From SP5GCR1 sp965199685 (GTDB lineage Bacteria; Pseudomonadota; Gammaproteobacteria; Poriferisulfidales; Oxydemutatoraceae): DNA of 64,000 nucleotides. Under the pieces are notes generated by a model. The model saw nothing but the letters and a program-made list of their open reading frames with translations, did not search any database and was not told the DNA's origin. Of the stretch, positions 8,970 through 17,520 are shown one piece after another (position 1 is the first letter of the stretch; the number at the start of each line of letters is the position of its first letter). The stretch covers positions 1,736,001 through 1,800,000 of the forward strand of contig OZ241323.1 of NCBI GenBank assembly GCA_965199685.1. Direction: 5' to 3'. A program made the position numbers and the translations under genes.

Positions 8970-9068
8970 GGGACTGTTGAAAAATAGAACCGCCGATTGA
9001 GCCAGTAGGTCAAGTGGCATTTCAATTGTCCGCCCCTACGGTGCATGAAATACTTTTTCAACGGCTTC
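8970..9068. mobile_element. Miniature inverted-repeat element, about 99 bp
   Basis: It begins GGGACTGTTGAAAAATAG (8970) and ends with TACTTTTTCAACGGCTTC (9051-9068), imperfect inverted complements. The interior holds the CCGCCGATTGA...TCAAGTGGC hairpin module. It has no coding capacity. It lies between the endonuclease gene and the hsdR promoter. Confidence 0.75.
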
Positions 9069-9070
9069 AT

Positions 9071-9100
9071 TTCACTAGAGGCAGGTTTTTTTGTTATACT
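9071..9100 (+). promoter_or_regulatory. Candidate promoter of hsdR
   Basis: TTCACT at 9071-9076 and TATACT at 9095-9100 are separated by 18 bases, 31 bases upstream of the proposed hsdR start. The -10 is near consensus and the -35 moderate. The miniature element ends immediately before the -35 box, so the insertion appears to have spared, or partly provided, this promoter. Confidence 0.5.
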
Positions 9101-9130
9101 TCCCTAAAAATCACCTTAGAGAGAACAAAA

Positions 9131-12100
9131 TTGGCTATCAGCGAAGGACAAATTGAAAACGACTTCATAAAGAAGTTGCAGGAACTTAAATACACCTATC
9201 GTGATGACATTCGTGATAAGGCTACACTTGAAAAAAACTTTCGCAAAAAGTTTGAAGCCCTCAATCGTGTTACTCTAACTGATACCGAATTCGCCCGTCT
9301 GCTTGGCAACATCGTAAGCAACGATGTATTTAAAGCAGCTAAAACCCTGCGCGAATATCATCACTTTGAACGAGAGGATGGAACACCACTCCAATATACC
9401 TTAGTGAATACCAAAGACTGGTGTAAAAACGAATTTGAAGTCATCAACCAAATACGTATCAATACCGAGTATAGCCATCACCGTTATGATGTCGTGATAC
9501 TCATCAACGGCATCCCCGTTGTTCAACTTGAGTTAAAAAGACACGATGTTGTCCCTCAGAAAGCTATGCAACAGATTGTCAAATACAAAAATGATCCCGG
9601 CAACGGCTACACCAACAGCCTGCTATGTTTTATGCAGTTGTTTATCGTCAGTAATGGATATAACACCTACTACTTCACAAACAATAACGACAAATATTTT
9701 GAATTTAATGCCGACGAACGCTTTCTGCCTATTTACCGAATGGCTAACCGAGAAAACACAAAAATCACTGGATTGGATGGATTTGCCGATAGCTTTTTAA
9801 GAAAATGCAAACTCAGTGAGATGATCAGTCGCTATATCGTGCTAGTGGAAAGCGAAGAAAAACTGATGATTATGCGTCCCTACCAAATCTATGCAGTAAA
9901 GGCCATCGTTGACTGCATTAACGAAAACCGCGGCAACGGCTATATTTGGCATACAACCGGTAGTGGCAAAACCCTTACTTCGTTCAAGGCATCAACTCTG
10001 CTAAAAGACAATCACGATATTGAGAAATGCTTTTTTGTCGTAGACCGCAAAGACCTTGACCACCAGACCAGAGCGGAATTCAACAAATTCCAAGAAAAGT
10101 GCGTCGAGGAAAATACCAACACCAAGACCTTAGTGCGCCGTATGCTGTCCGAAGATATCGCCGACAAAATCATCGTCACCACCATCCAAAAACTGGCACT
10201 GGCACTGGATGATAGCAGTAAAAAGGCTCGCCTGCATAAACAAAAAGGCAGACAAACCTACAAAGAGCGTCTGAAACCACTGAGCGACAAGCGCGTCGTA
10301 TTTATCTTTGACGAATGTCATCGCTCGCAGTTTGGCAAAAACCACGATGCCATTAAAACCTTCTTTCCTCAAGCTCAACTATTCGGCTTTACTGGCACAC
10401 CAATTTTTGATGAAAATGCTAAAGACCAAAAAATTGACGGGACGGTATCTTACCGCGTCACAACTGAGAGTGTCTTCGAAAAAGAGCTACATGCTTACAC
10501 CATCACCAATGCCATTGAAGACAAAAACGTACTTAAGTTCCATGTTGACTACTTCGGTCAAAACAATGACAACGGCACCGACGATAAAAGCAAACAGCCT
10601 GCAAAGGTTAAGCCCACGCCAGAGGCAGTCGTCAAAGAAATACTACAAAAGCATGATAGTGCTACCAACAACCGCCGCTTTAATGCCCTACTGGCTACTG
10701 GGTCAATCAACGAGGCTATCAACTATTACGAACAGTTCAAACGAATACAAAAACAAAAGCAAGCCGAAGACGATAGCTTTATACCACTCAACATCGCCTG
10801 TGTGTTCACACCCCCAATACAAACCTTAGACAAAGACGATAACAACCTCCATGACATAAAACAACTACAAGACGAACTGGAGCAGGAAAAAGAAGACAAC
10901 AAAGTGGAACCAGAAAAGAAAAAGGCTGCACTCAAAACCATCATTGCCGACTACAACGAGCAATACGGTGCCGGTTTTAGCATTAACGAATTTGACCGCT
11001 ATTACCAAGATATACAAGGGCGCATTAAAGATCAGCAATACAAAAATTCCGATTACCCGCACAAAAAGAAAATTGACATTACGATTGTGGTGGACATGCT
11101 ACTCACCGGCTTTGACTCCAAATACCTTAACACCTTGTATGTGGACAAAAACCTTAAACATCATGGACTGATTCAGGCATTTTCGCGCACCAACCGAATA
11201 CTGAACGGCACCAAACCACATGGCAACATTCTTGATTTTCGCGGACAAAATAAAGCAGTAGATGACGCTATTATCCTGTTTTCAGGAAAAGAAGCGTATG
11301 CCAATAAACAAATCTGGCTGGTTGATCCCGCCTCCAAAGTAATTGAAGAATACGAAACCGCAGTGCAACAACTGCAAACTTTTATGGAAAAAGAGAATTT
11401 GGAATTCCACCCTTCAGAAATAGCCAACCTCAATGGCGATGTTGCCAAAGCCAGCTTCATAAACCAATTCAGAGATGTGCAGAAACTAAAAACACAGCTC
11501 GATCAATACACTGATGTGGATGACAACAGCAAACAAAAAATAGAACAACTATTACCGGAAGACCATCTGCAAGGCTTTAGAAGTGCCTATTTAGAAACCG
11601 CACGAGAATTAAGAGAAAATTGGAACACAGACAGCGATGCCGACAAAGCCGAACAACTGGATTTTGAACTGGTGCTGTTCTCTTCGGTTCTAATTGACTA
11701 TGACTATATCATCAAGCTGATCTCCGAAATCACGCAATCTAGCACCCCACAGAAAATGAACCGTGAGAAACTCATTCAACTGATTCAGAGCGTTGCCAAC
11801 CTAGAAGAAGACAGGGAAGATATTATTGACTATGTCAATCAGTTAGAAGCTGGTGTAGTGATGGATGAACAAGCCGTACGAGACGGCTATGAAAAATTTA
11901 AGGAGCAGAAATCACAACAAATGCTAACAAAGATGGCACAAAAACATGGCTTGCAAACAGATGCCCTGCAAACCTTTGTCGACAACATCATGGATCGCAG
12001 GATTTTTGACGGCGAACACCTGAGCGACTTACTCAAACCAATGGAACTAGGCTGGAAAGCCAGAATGGAAAAAGAGACCGACCTAATGAAAGACTTAGGA

Positions 12101-12160
12101 CCCTACTTAAGAAAACTCGCTCGCGGACAAGATATATCGGGACTATCAGCTTATGAATGA
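9131..12160 (+). CDS. hsdR: Type I restriction enzyme, endonuclease/translocase subunit HsdR
   Basis: The motor and cutting subunit of a type I restriction system. From the TTG at 9131 it is 1009 residues, normal for the family. An N-terminal PD-(D/E)XK nuclease (RYDVVILINGIPVVQLELKR) is followed by a superfamily 2 helicase: Walker A HTTGSGKT, motif II DECH, motif III FTGTP, and motif VI QAFSRTNRIL. An in-frame ATG at 9014 lies inside the miniature element, and those 39 residues are unlike HsdR. The TTG has AGAGAGA nine bases upstream and the start MAISEGQIENDFIKKL, typical of HsdR. The last codons, SAYE, overlap a short hsdS-like start. Confidence 0.95.
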   Translation: MAISEGQIENDFIKKLQELKYTYRDDIRDKATLEKNFRKKFEALNRVTLTDTEFARLLGNIVSNDVFKAAKTLREYHHFEREDGTPLQYTLVNTKDWCKNEFEVINQIRINTEYSHHRYDVVILINGIPVVQLELKRHDVVPQKAMQQIVKYKNDPGNGYTNSLLCFMQLFIVSNGYNTYYFTNNNDKYFEFNADERFLPIYRMANRENTKITGLDGFADSFLRKCKLSEMISRYIVLVESEEKLMIMRPYQIYAVKAIVDCINENRGNGYIWHTTGSGKTLTSFKASTLLKDNHDIEKCFFVVDRKDLDHQTRAEFNKFQEKCVEENTNTKTLVRRMLSEDIADKIIVTTIQKLALALDDSSKKARLHKQKGRQTYKERLKPLSDKRVVFIFDECHRSQFGKNHDAIKTFFPQAQLFGFTGTPIFDENAKDQKIDGTVSYRVTTESVFEKELHAYTITNAIEDKNVLKFHVDYFGQNNDNGTDDKSKQPAKVKPTPEAVVKEILQKHDSATNNRRFNALLATGSINEAINYYEQFKRIQKQKQAEDDSFIPLNIACVFTPPIQTLDKDDNNLHDIKQLQDELEQEKEDNKVEPEKKKAALKTIIADYNEQYGAGFSINEFDRYYQDIQGRIKDQQYKNSDYPHKKKIDITIVVDMLLTGFDSKYLNTLYVDKNLKHHGLIQAFSRTNRILNGTKPHGNILDFRGQNKAVDDAIILFSGKEAYANKQIWLVDPASKVIEEYETAVQQLQTFMEKENLEFHPSEIANLNGDVAKASFINQFRDVQKLKTQLDQYTDVDDNSKQKIEQLLPEDHLQGFRSAYLETARELRENWNTDSDADKAEQLDFELVLFSSVLIDYDYIIKLISEITQSSTPQKMNREKLIQLIQSVANLEEDREDIIDYVNQLEAGVVMDEQAVRDGYEKFKEQKSQQMLTKMAQKHGLQTDALQTFVDNIMDRRIFDGEHLSDLLKPMELGWKARMEKETDLMKDLGPYLRKLARGQDISGLSAYE

Positions 12161-12197
12161 GCATTACAGACCTCATCATGTAGGGAAAATTAGATGA
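12153..12197 (+). pseudogene. Stub of a former hsdS start after hsdR
   Basis: ATGAATGAGCAT at 12153 overlaps the hsdR stop exactly as ATGAGTGAGCAC overlaps the relic hsdR stop at 13455. It reads MNEH and then diverges to a stop after 14 codons. It is best explained as what remains of the hsdS 5' end at the original hsdR-hsdS junction after the insertion event. Confidence 0.45.
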
Positions 12198-12204
12198 CAC
12201 CTCT

Positions 12205-12298
12205 GACTGTTGAAAAAGTGGTATTCCCCTCCTTTGGAGGGGTGGCAGGCGAAGCCTGACGGGGTGGTTCTTTGCGTACCCACTATTTTTCAACAGCC
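12205..12298. mobile_element. Miniature inverted-repeat element, about 94 bp
   Basis: Ends GACTGTTGAAAAAGTG (12205) and CACTATTTTTCAACAGCC (12281-12298) are imperfect inverted complements. The interior holds the CCCTCC/GGAGGGG hairpin and the module GGCAGGCGAAGCCTGACGGG shared with 45410 and 57380. It lies directly in front of the truncated DUF6978 gene. Confidence 0.8.
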
Positions 12299-12322
12299 CC
12301 AGTTGTGGTTCCCATGAATTAG

Positions 12323-12610
12323 ATGGCGTACGATTTTGTTTGTGCAAAAACTTTCCAAACTAGAGCACGAAAAGTTGTCGTTTTGGCGCGTTTAGATTTA
12401 GGGGGACATCCTCATCGAAACCCTGACGGCCAAGAGCTTGAATGCCCCCACCTCCATCTATATAGAGAAGGCTACGACGATAAGTATGCGTTTCCATTGC
12501 CAAGAGAATTTATGGGGATTAGCGATACTTCAGAATTTCTAGGTGCTTTTATGGATTATTGCGTTATTATTAAAAAACCCATTATTAATAAAAGACTATT
12601 TACACGATGA
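12323..12610 (+). pseudogene. DUF6978-like protein, N-terminally truncated
   Basis: A 95-residue frame containing LARLDLGGHPHRNPDGQE and CPHLHLYREGYDDKYAFPLP, which I recognise as the conserved C-terminal half of DUF6978-type proteins. Those proteins are usually encoded just upstream of DUF1828 genes. The family's N-terminal part is absent: a stop codon lies directly before the ATG at 12323, and 24 bases further upstream is the end of a miniature element. The most likely history is removal of the 5' end by that insertion or an associated deletion. It overlaps the next gene as ATGA. Whether the remnant is translated is uncertain. Function unknown. Confidence 0.55.
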
Positions 12611-13374
12611 TAGACGACATTCAATCACTACTGGACGACTACATTCGTTGGCTCAAAGATAAAACGGTTCTGAAACAAATAGACAAGCGTTGGGTTCAGG
12701 TAACCACACCACATCTGGATCGCCACAATGACTGTTTGCAGTTTTATGTGTGTCAAAAAAATGGTGGCTATTTACTCACAGATGACGGTTATATCATTAA
12801 TGATTTAATCAATTCCGGATGCTCTCTAAAAAGCAAAAAACGCAAGACATTGTTAGAAACCACTTTGAATGGATTCGGTGTGCAACTAGAAGGCGAGCAA
12901 TTATTATTGGAAGCCACATCGAAAAATTTCTCTCGACAAAAGCATAATCTTGTTCAAGCCATGCTGGCGGTTAATGATTTGTTCTACTTAGCTTCACCTT
13001 ATATCACTAGTCTATTTTCCGATGAGCTCACAAAATGGCTTGACTTAGAAAATATTCGTTTTACTCCAAAGGTTAAGCTCCCCGGTAAAAGCGGATACGA
13101 CTATCTATTTGACTGTATTATCCCAAGATCTCGCCAACATCCTGAACGGATTATTCAGGTAGTTAATAACCCTAAAAAAGTTAACACAAAAACACTGATT
13201 TTCAAATGTCTTGACACACGAGAAGTCAGAACCTCAAACCCACAATTCTATGCCTTCTTAAATGATGCAGAAGGTTCTGTTTCTGAATCTGTGACATCCG
13301 CCTTGCAAACCTATGACCTAAAACCTGTCCTGTGGTCTGATCGTGAAAATGTAGCAGAAGAACTGGCTGCATAA
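12607..13374 (+). CDS. DUF1828/DUF1829 domain protein
   Basis: A 255-residue protein. The N-terminal part (VTTPHLDRHNDCLQFYV ... GGYLLTDDGYIINDLINSG) matches DUF1828. The C-terminal half (KLPGKSGYDYLFDCIIP ... NPKKVNTKTLIFKCLDTR) matches DUF1829. No enzymatic role is established that I know of. The pairing with a DUF6978-like gene in front is typical, and such pairs often sit in mobile or defence regions. Here the pair is wedged between hsdR and hsdS of a type I system, so a defence or addiction role is possible but is only inference. Start ATG at 12607 overlaps the DUF6978 stop. Confidence 0.75.
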   Translation: MIDDIQSLLDDYIRWLKDKTVLKQIDKRWVQVTTPHLDRHNDCLQFYVCQKNGGYLLTDDGYIINDLINSGCSLKSKKRKTLLETTLNGFGVQLEGEQLLLEATSKNFSRQKHNLVQAMLAVNDLFYLASPYITSLFSDELTKWLDLENIRFTPKVKLPGKSGYDYLFDCIIPRSRQHPERIIQVVNNPKKVNTKTLIFKCLDTREVRTSNPQFYAFLNDAEGSVSESVTSALQTYDLKPVLWSDRENVAEELAA

Positions 13375-13385
13375 TTGCAATGGCT

Positions 13386-13460
13386 AACACCTGAGCGACT
13401 TAACGATATCAATGAAACTGGCTCGCGGACAAGACATCTTAGGACTATCAGCTTATGAGT
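13386..13460 (+). pseudogene. Relic duplicate of the hsdR 3' end
   Basis: 13386-13402 repeats hsdR 12015-12031 (AACACCTGAGCGACTTA). After a collapsed middle of about 80 bases, 13415-13460 repeats hsdR 12113-12160 (AAACT/CGCTCGCGGACAAGA..., ending with codons for SAYE and a stop). It runs straight into the hsdS start, with ATGAGTGA overlapping the relic stop, which is the normal hsdR/hsdS junction. This shows that the DNA at roughly 12.2-13.4 kb was inserted into that junction. Confidence 0.85.
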
Positions 13461-14606
13461 GAGCACAAGCAACTAGTGCCAAAACTACGCTTCCCAGAGT
13501 TTAGAGGTGAGGAAGAGTGGAACAAAGATAAAGTCATTAACCTAGTATCAACATTAAATCCTCCCAAAAAGTTGCCGTCTAATCTTTACTTAAAAGAAGG
13601 TAAGTTTCCAATCATTGATCAAGCTCAAAAATATATATGTGGTTTCACGAATGATGAAGATGCACTTATCTCTACTGAATCATCACTTATTATTTTTGGC
13701 GATCACACCTGCGTTCTCAAGATTATAGATAAACCTTTTGTGCAAGGTGCAGATGGCATAAAAATACTTAAGGCAAAAAAACTTATAAATCCAAACTACC
13801 TTTATCAATATCTTTTAGCTTATCCAATAGCGAGGGAAAGCTACAGAAGACATTTTTCAACTCTTCAAGAGAAAACTATTTGTTTCCCTAAAATAGAGTC
13901 TAAAGAACAGCAAAAAATTGCTGGCTGTTTGTCATCCATTGACGAGAGCATCTCCACACAAACCGAAAAACTCAATGCCCTGAAAAAGCATAAAAAAGCC
14001 CTGATGCAACAACTATTCCCTGACGAAGGCGAAACCACCCCCAAACTACGCTTTCCTGGGTTTAGAGGTGAGAAAGAGTGGAACAAAGATAAAGTCATTA
14101 ACCTAGTATCAACATTAAATCCTCCCAAAAAGTTGCCGTCTAATCTTTACTTAAAAGAAGGTAAGTTTCCAATCATTGATCAAGCTCAAAAATATATATG
14201 TGGTTTCACGAATGATGAAGATGCACTTATCTCTACTGAATCATCACTTATTATTTTTGGCGATCACACCTGCGTTCTCAAGATTATAGATAAACCTTTT
14301 GTGCAAGGTGCAGATGGCATAAAAATACTTAAGGCAAAAAAACTTATAAATCCAAACTACCTTTATCAATATCTTTTAGCTTATCCAATAGCGAGGGAAA
14401 GCTACAGAAGACATTTTTCAACTCTTCAAGAGAAAACTATTTGTTTCCCTAAAATAGAGTCTAAAGAACAGCAAAAAATTGCTGGCTGTTTGTCATCCAT
14501 TGATGATTTAATAACTGCACAAGCCGAAAAAATAGACATGCTCCAGACTCACAAAAAAGGTTTGATGCAAAGATTGTTTCCCACTGCAGACAAGATGAGT
14601 GCATGA
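13455..14606 (+). CDS. hsdS: Type I restriction specificity subunit HsdS with duplicated recognition domain
   Basis: A 383-residue specificity subunit. It has two target-recognition domains (about residues 15-160 and 202-347). Each is followed by a conserved dimerising helix: EQQKIAGCLSSIDESIS..., and EQQKIAGCLSSIDDLIT.... In nearly all HsdS proteins the two recognition domains differ, giving an asymmetric bipartite site. Here they are the same sequence from NKDKVINLV to CLSSID, and the DNA copies appear identical over about 430 bases. The predicted site is therefore an inverted repeat of one half-site. Start ATG overlaps a relic hsdR stop; its stop overlaps the prrC start as ATGA. Confidence 0.95.
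   Translation: MSEHKQLVPKLRFPEFRGEEEWNKDKVINLVSTLNPPKKLPSNLYLKEGKFPIIDQAQKYICGFTNDEDALISTESSLIIFGDHTCVLKIIDKPFVQGADGIKILKAKKLINPNYLYQYLLAYPIARESYRRHFSTLQEKTICFPKIESKEQQKIAGCLSSIDESISTQTEKLNALKKHKKALMQQLFPDEGETTPKLRFPGFRGEKEWNKDKVINLVSTLNPPKKLPSNLYLKEGKFPIIDQAQKYICGFTNDEDALISTESSLIIFGDHTCVLKIIDKPFVQGADGIKILKAKKLINPNYLYQYLLAYPIARESYRRHFSTLQEKTICFPKIESKEQQKIAGCLSSIDDLITAQAEKIDMLQTHKKGLMQRLFPTADKMSA
13513..14503 (+). repeat. Direct repeat of about 430 bp inside hsdS
   Basis: 13513-13942 and 14074-14503, offset 561 bases, read as identical by eye. Divergence begins at one side with G/A (13512 versus 14073) and at the other with C/T (13943 versus 14504). Flanking spacers differ, which argues against an assembly duplication. 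It is the result of recent recombination or gene conversion between the two recognition-domain cassettes. Confidence 0.9.
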
Positions 14607-15700
14607 ATAAAACTACTAAAAACTCCTTTGACAGTCTAGATGAAGTAGCAGGCTATCTGCGCAAACGACTAGAAGATAAAAAGGAAGACGCAGAGAAAGG
14701 TAAAAAATACATTCTTCTGTTTGCCCACAACGGTATAGGCAAAACGCGTTTGTCAATGAAATTTAAAGAACGAGGAAAAAAGGGAGATCAACGGGACACC
14801 TTGTATTTTAATGCATACACCGAAGACCTGTTCACTTGGGACAACGACAAAGAATACAAGCTAAAACTCAATATAGAATCAAAGTTTTTTGACCGTTATG
14901 AAGAGTCGCACATGGATACCCGTATCCCTGAACTTCTCAATCGTTATACCGATTTTGGTTTCAAGATTGATACCAACAAGTGGGCTGTGCGCTTCTATCG
15001 TGATAAATCTGACAACATCAAAGTTTCACGCGGTGAAGAAAACATCTTTATTTGGTGCTTTTTTCTAGCTATTGTTCAGCTGGTAATAGATGGGGATGAA
15101 GCCTATGATTGGGTAAAATATATCTATATTGATGACCCTATTTCATCTCTTGATGAAAACAACGCAATAATGGTCGCCCATCATCTAGCACAATTATTGA
15201 AAAAGGAACATACCCTGAAAACAGTTATATCTTCTCACCATTCGCTATTTTTCAATGTGATGTGTAACGAACTTAGCAATGCTGATAAATATTTTTTTAG
15301 CAAAGATACGGCTTTAAATACTTATCTTCTAAAAGACACCAGTAATAAACCTTTCTTTTATCATGTAGCTTTGTTACAAGAACTATATAAAAAAGCAGAG
15401 TCAGGCGAGCTGTACACTTATCACTTCAGTATCCTGCGTAGCATATTGGAAAAAATAGCAGTTTTTCATGGTTTCACACATTTTTCAGCATGTATTGAAA
15501 AAGGAAGAGACGATACAGATTCTATATTATATGCAAGAATTATTAACGCCCTAAGCCACAGAAAGTACCCACTATTTGAACCGCGAGAAATGGTACAGGA
15601 CAATAAAGATATTTTTCGCAAAATTCTTAATGACTTAATGAAAAACTACCGATTTAATCCGGAATTATTTGAGGAATCAACTAAAGGGAAACCAGTATGA
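14603..15700 (+). CDS. prrC: PrrC-type anticodon nuclease
   Basis: A 365-residue protein matching PrrC, the latent tRNA-Lys anticodon nuclease kept silent by a type I restriction complex and released when phage proteins inhibit it. The N-terminal ATPase has Walker A GIGKTRLS (44-51), a signature-like SRGEE (142-146), Walker B IYIDDPISSLDE (174-185) and an H-loop SSHH (210-213). The C-terminal nuclease part holds R279-x3-E283 (LRSILEK) and H319 (NALSHRKY). The spacing closely follows the R320/E324/H356 triad of E. coli PrrC. Its start overlaps the hsdS stop and its stop overlaps the hsdM start (ATGA both times), as expected for co-regulated partners. RloC is excluded by length. The tRNA target is not verified. 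Confidence 0.85.
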   Translation: MNKTTKNSFDSLDEVAGYLRKRLEDKKEDAEKGKKYILLFAHNGIGKTRLSMKFKERGKKGDQRDTLYFNAYTEDLFTWDNDKEYKLKLNIESKFFDRYEESHMDTRIPELLNRYTDFGFKIDTNKWAVRFYRDKSDNIKVSRGEENIFIWCFFLAIVQLVIDGDEAYDWVKYIYIDDPISSLDENNAIMVAHHLAQLLKKEHTLKTVISSHHSLFFNVMCNELSNADKYFFSKDTALNTYLLKDTSNKPFFYHVALLQELYKKAESGELYTYHFSILRSILEKIAVFHGFTHFSACIEKGRDDTDSILYARIINALSHRKYPLFEPREMVQDNKDIFRKILNDLMKNYRFNPELFEESTKGKPV

Positions 15701-17316
15701 CCCAAGAACAATTTAATCAACTCGGCAAAACTCTGTGGGATATTGCCGACCAGCTACGCGGCTCCATGGATGCCGACGACTTTCGCGACTATATGCTATC
15801 GTTTCTGTTTTTGCGTTATTTATCCGACAACTACGAGGCTGCCGCAAAAAGAGAACTTGGGCAGGATTACCCTAAACCCGAAGATGGAGATAAAAGATCG
15901 CCGTTAGCGATATTCTATGCCAAAACCCCCGCCGATGCCGCTAAACTTGAAGAACAGATGCGTCGCAAGATGCATTATGCAATTGAACCCGAATATCTAT
16001 GGAGCAGGATTGCCGAAATGGCACGCTTGCAAGATGATCAATTATTAATAACCCTTGAAAACGGTTTCAAATATATTGAAATCCATAGTTTTGAGAGCAA
16101 CCTTCAAGGCTTGTTTTCGGAAATCAATCTACATTCAGAAAAGCTTGGTAAGACTGCAACCGAACGCAACAGAGAGCTCTGCAAAATCATCCAAAAAATT
16201 GCCGAAGGCATGGCAGAGTTTTCGACGGATACAGACATTCTTGGCGATGCCTACGAATATCTGATTGGTCAATTCGCCGCTGGGTCGGGTAGAAAAGCCG
16301 GCGAGTTTTATACGCCACAAGAAATTTCAACGATTTTATCTCGTATCGTTACACTTGATTCGCAGAAGCCGAAAAACGGAACCAAAAAAAAGCTGGGAAG
16401 CGTGCTGGACTTTGCATGTGGTTCAGGTTCTCTGCTACTCAATGTACGTAAGTGTTTGGGTGCCGGAGGTATCGGTAGGATATACGGTCAGGAAAAAAAC
16501 ATTACCACCTATAATCTTGCACGCATGAACATGTTGCTACACGGGGTAAAAGATACTGAGTTTGAGATTTATCATGGTGATTCATTACTAAATGATTGGA
16601 ATATACTACGAGAAATGAATCCGGCTAAAAAATTGGAATTTAGTGCTGTTGTTGCCAATCCACCTTTCAGCTACCGCTGGGAACCCAATGACGAACTGCG
16701 TAAAGACTCTCGTTTCAAAAACCATGGGATTGCACCCAAATCAACAGCGGATTTTGCTTTTTTACTGCATGGCTTGCACTTTCTGGACAACGAAGGTGTG
16801 ATGGCGATTATTCTGCCTCACGGCGTACTGTCTCGCGGCAAAGCCAACAATGCGGAGGCACGTATTCGAACCAAACTCTTAAAAGACAATCACATTGATA
16901 CGGTAATCGGCTTGCCAGCAAACCTATTTTTCTCTACCGGCATCCCAGTTTGTATCGTAGTGCTGAAAAAATGCAAAAAAGACGACGATATATTATTCAT
17001 CAATGCGAGCGAACACTATGAAGCAGGCACACGGCAGAACAAATTATTGGATGAACATATAAACAAAATTGTAGAAACCTACCAATTTCGTAAAGAAGAA
17101 CCACGCTATTCTCGCCGAGTTTCTGCGGAGGAAATTGAGCAGAATGATTTCAATTTGAATATTTCGCGCTATGTGAGCGTCGCCAAACCGGAACCGGAAA
17201 TAGATTTAGAGGAAACCCATAATAATTTGGTTGAACTGGAAAAAAGAACTGCTAAAGCGACCGAAACTCATAACCAATTTTTGAAGGAATTAGGATTGCC
17301 TTTGTTGCCTGATTAA
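15697..17316 (+). CDS. hsdM: Type I DNA methyltransferase subunit HsdM
   Basis: A 539-residue N6-adenine methyltransferase. An N-terminal HsdM helical domain (LWDIADQLRGSMDADDFRDY) precedes the Rossmann core, with SAM-binding VLDFACGSGSLLLNV and catalytic VVANPPFSYRW. The C-terminal part carries the usual tail contacting HsdS. With HsdS it methylates the host site; with HsdR it forms the restriction complex. It is the last gene of the coupled run hsdS-prrC-hsdM. Order hsdR, hsdS, prrC, hsdM differs from the classic hsdM-hsdS-prrC-hsdR of E. coli CTr5x. Confidence 0.96.
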   Translation: MTQEQFNQLGKTLWDIADQLRGSMDADDFRDYMLSFLFLRYLSDNYEAAAKRELGQDYPKPEDGDKRSPLAIFYAKTPADAAKLEEQMRRKMHYAIEPEYLWSRIAEMARLQDDQLLITLENGFKYIEIHSFESNLQGLFSEINLHSEKLGKTATERNRELCKIIQKIAEGMAEFSTDTDILGDAYEYLIGQFAAGSGRKAGEFYTPQEISTILSRIVTLDSQKPKNGTKKKLGSVLDFACGSGSLLLNVRKCLGAGGIGRIYGQEKNITTYNLARMNMLLHGVKDTEFEIYHGDSLLNDWNILREMNPAKKLEFSAVVANPPFSYRWEPNDELRKDSRFKNHGIAPKSTADFAFLLHGLHFLDNEGVMAIILPHGVLSRGKANNAEARIRTKLLKDNHIDTVIGLPANLFFSTGIPVCIVVLKKCKKDDDILFINASEHYEAGTRQNKLLDEHINKIVETYQFRKEEPRYSRRVSAEEIEQNDFNLNISRYVSVAKPEPEIDLEETHNNLVELEKRTAKATETHNQFLKELGLPLLPD

Positions 17317-17520
17317 CCTACTGTCTCAATCGGCGGCTTTATACTGCCCTAACGCGTTGTGTCTGTATAGGCAATCCATTCTATCCATTTAGTTTACGGC
17401 AACCATGATTTGGTGGCGCGGAGCGGATATTGCATTTTGTGATGTACGAATTCAGCAATCAAGTTAAAGTTGTGCACAATGTCACGCCGATTGACCTACT
17501 GGTCCAATCGACAGCTCTCC
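17317..17520. repeat. Dispersed repeat modules after hsdM
   Basis: Contains TCAATCGGCGGCTTTATACT (17326), a GTTGTGTCTGT...CAATCCATT module (17356), GGTGGCGCGGAGCGG (17411) and ACGCCGATTGACCTACTGGT (17486). All are shared with the gaps at 19.1, 21.65, 36.8 and 42.5 kb. No gene is seen. Confidence 0.7.

Noticed and set aside
9014..9130. N-terminal extension of HsdR from the ATG at 9014
   Set aside because: These codons lie in a miniature element and the candidate promoter, and the residues are unlike HsdR; the TTG at 9131 has a good ribosome binding site and a family-like start.
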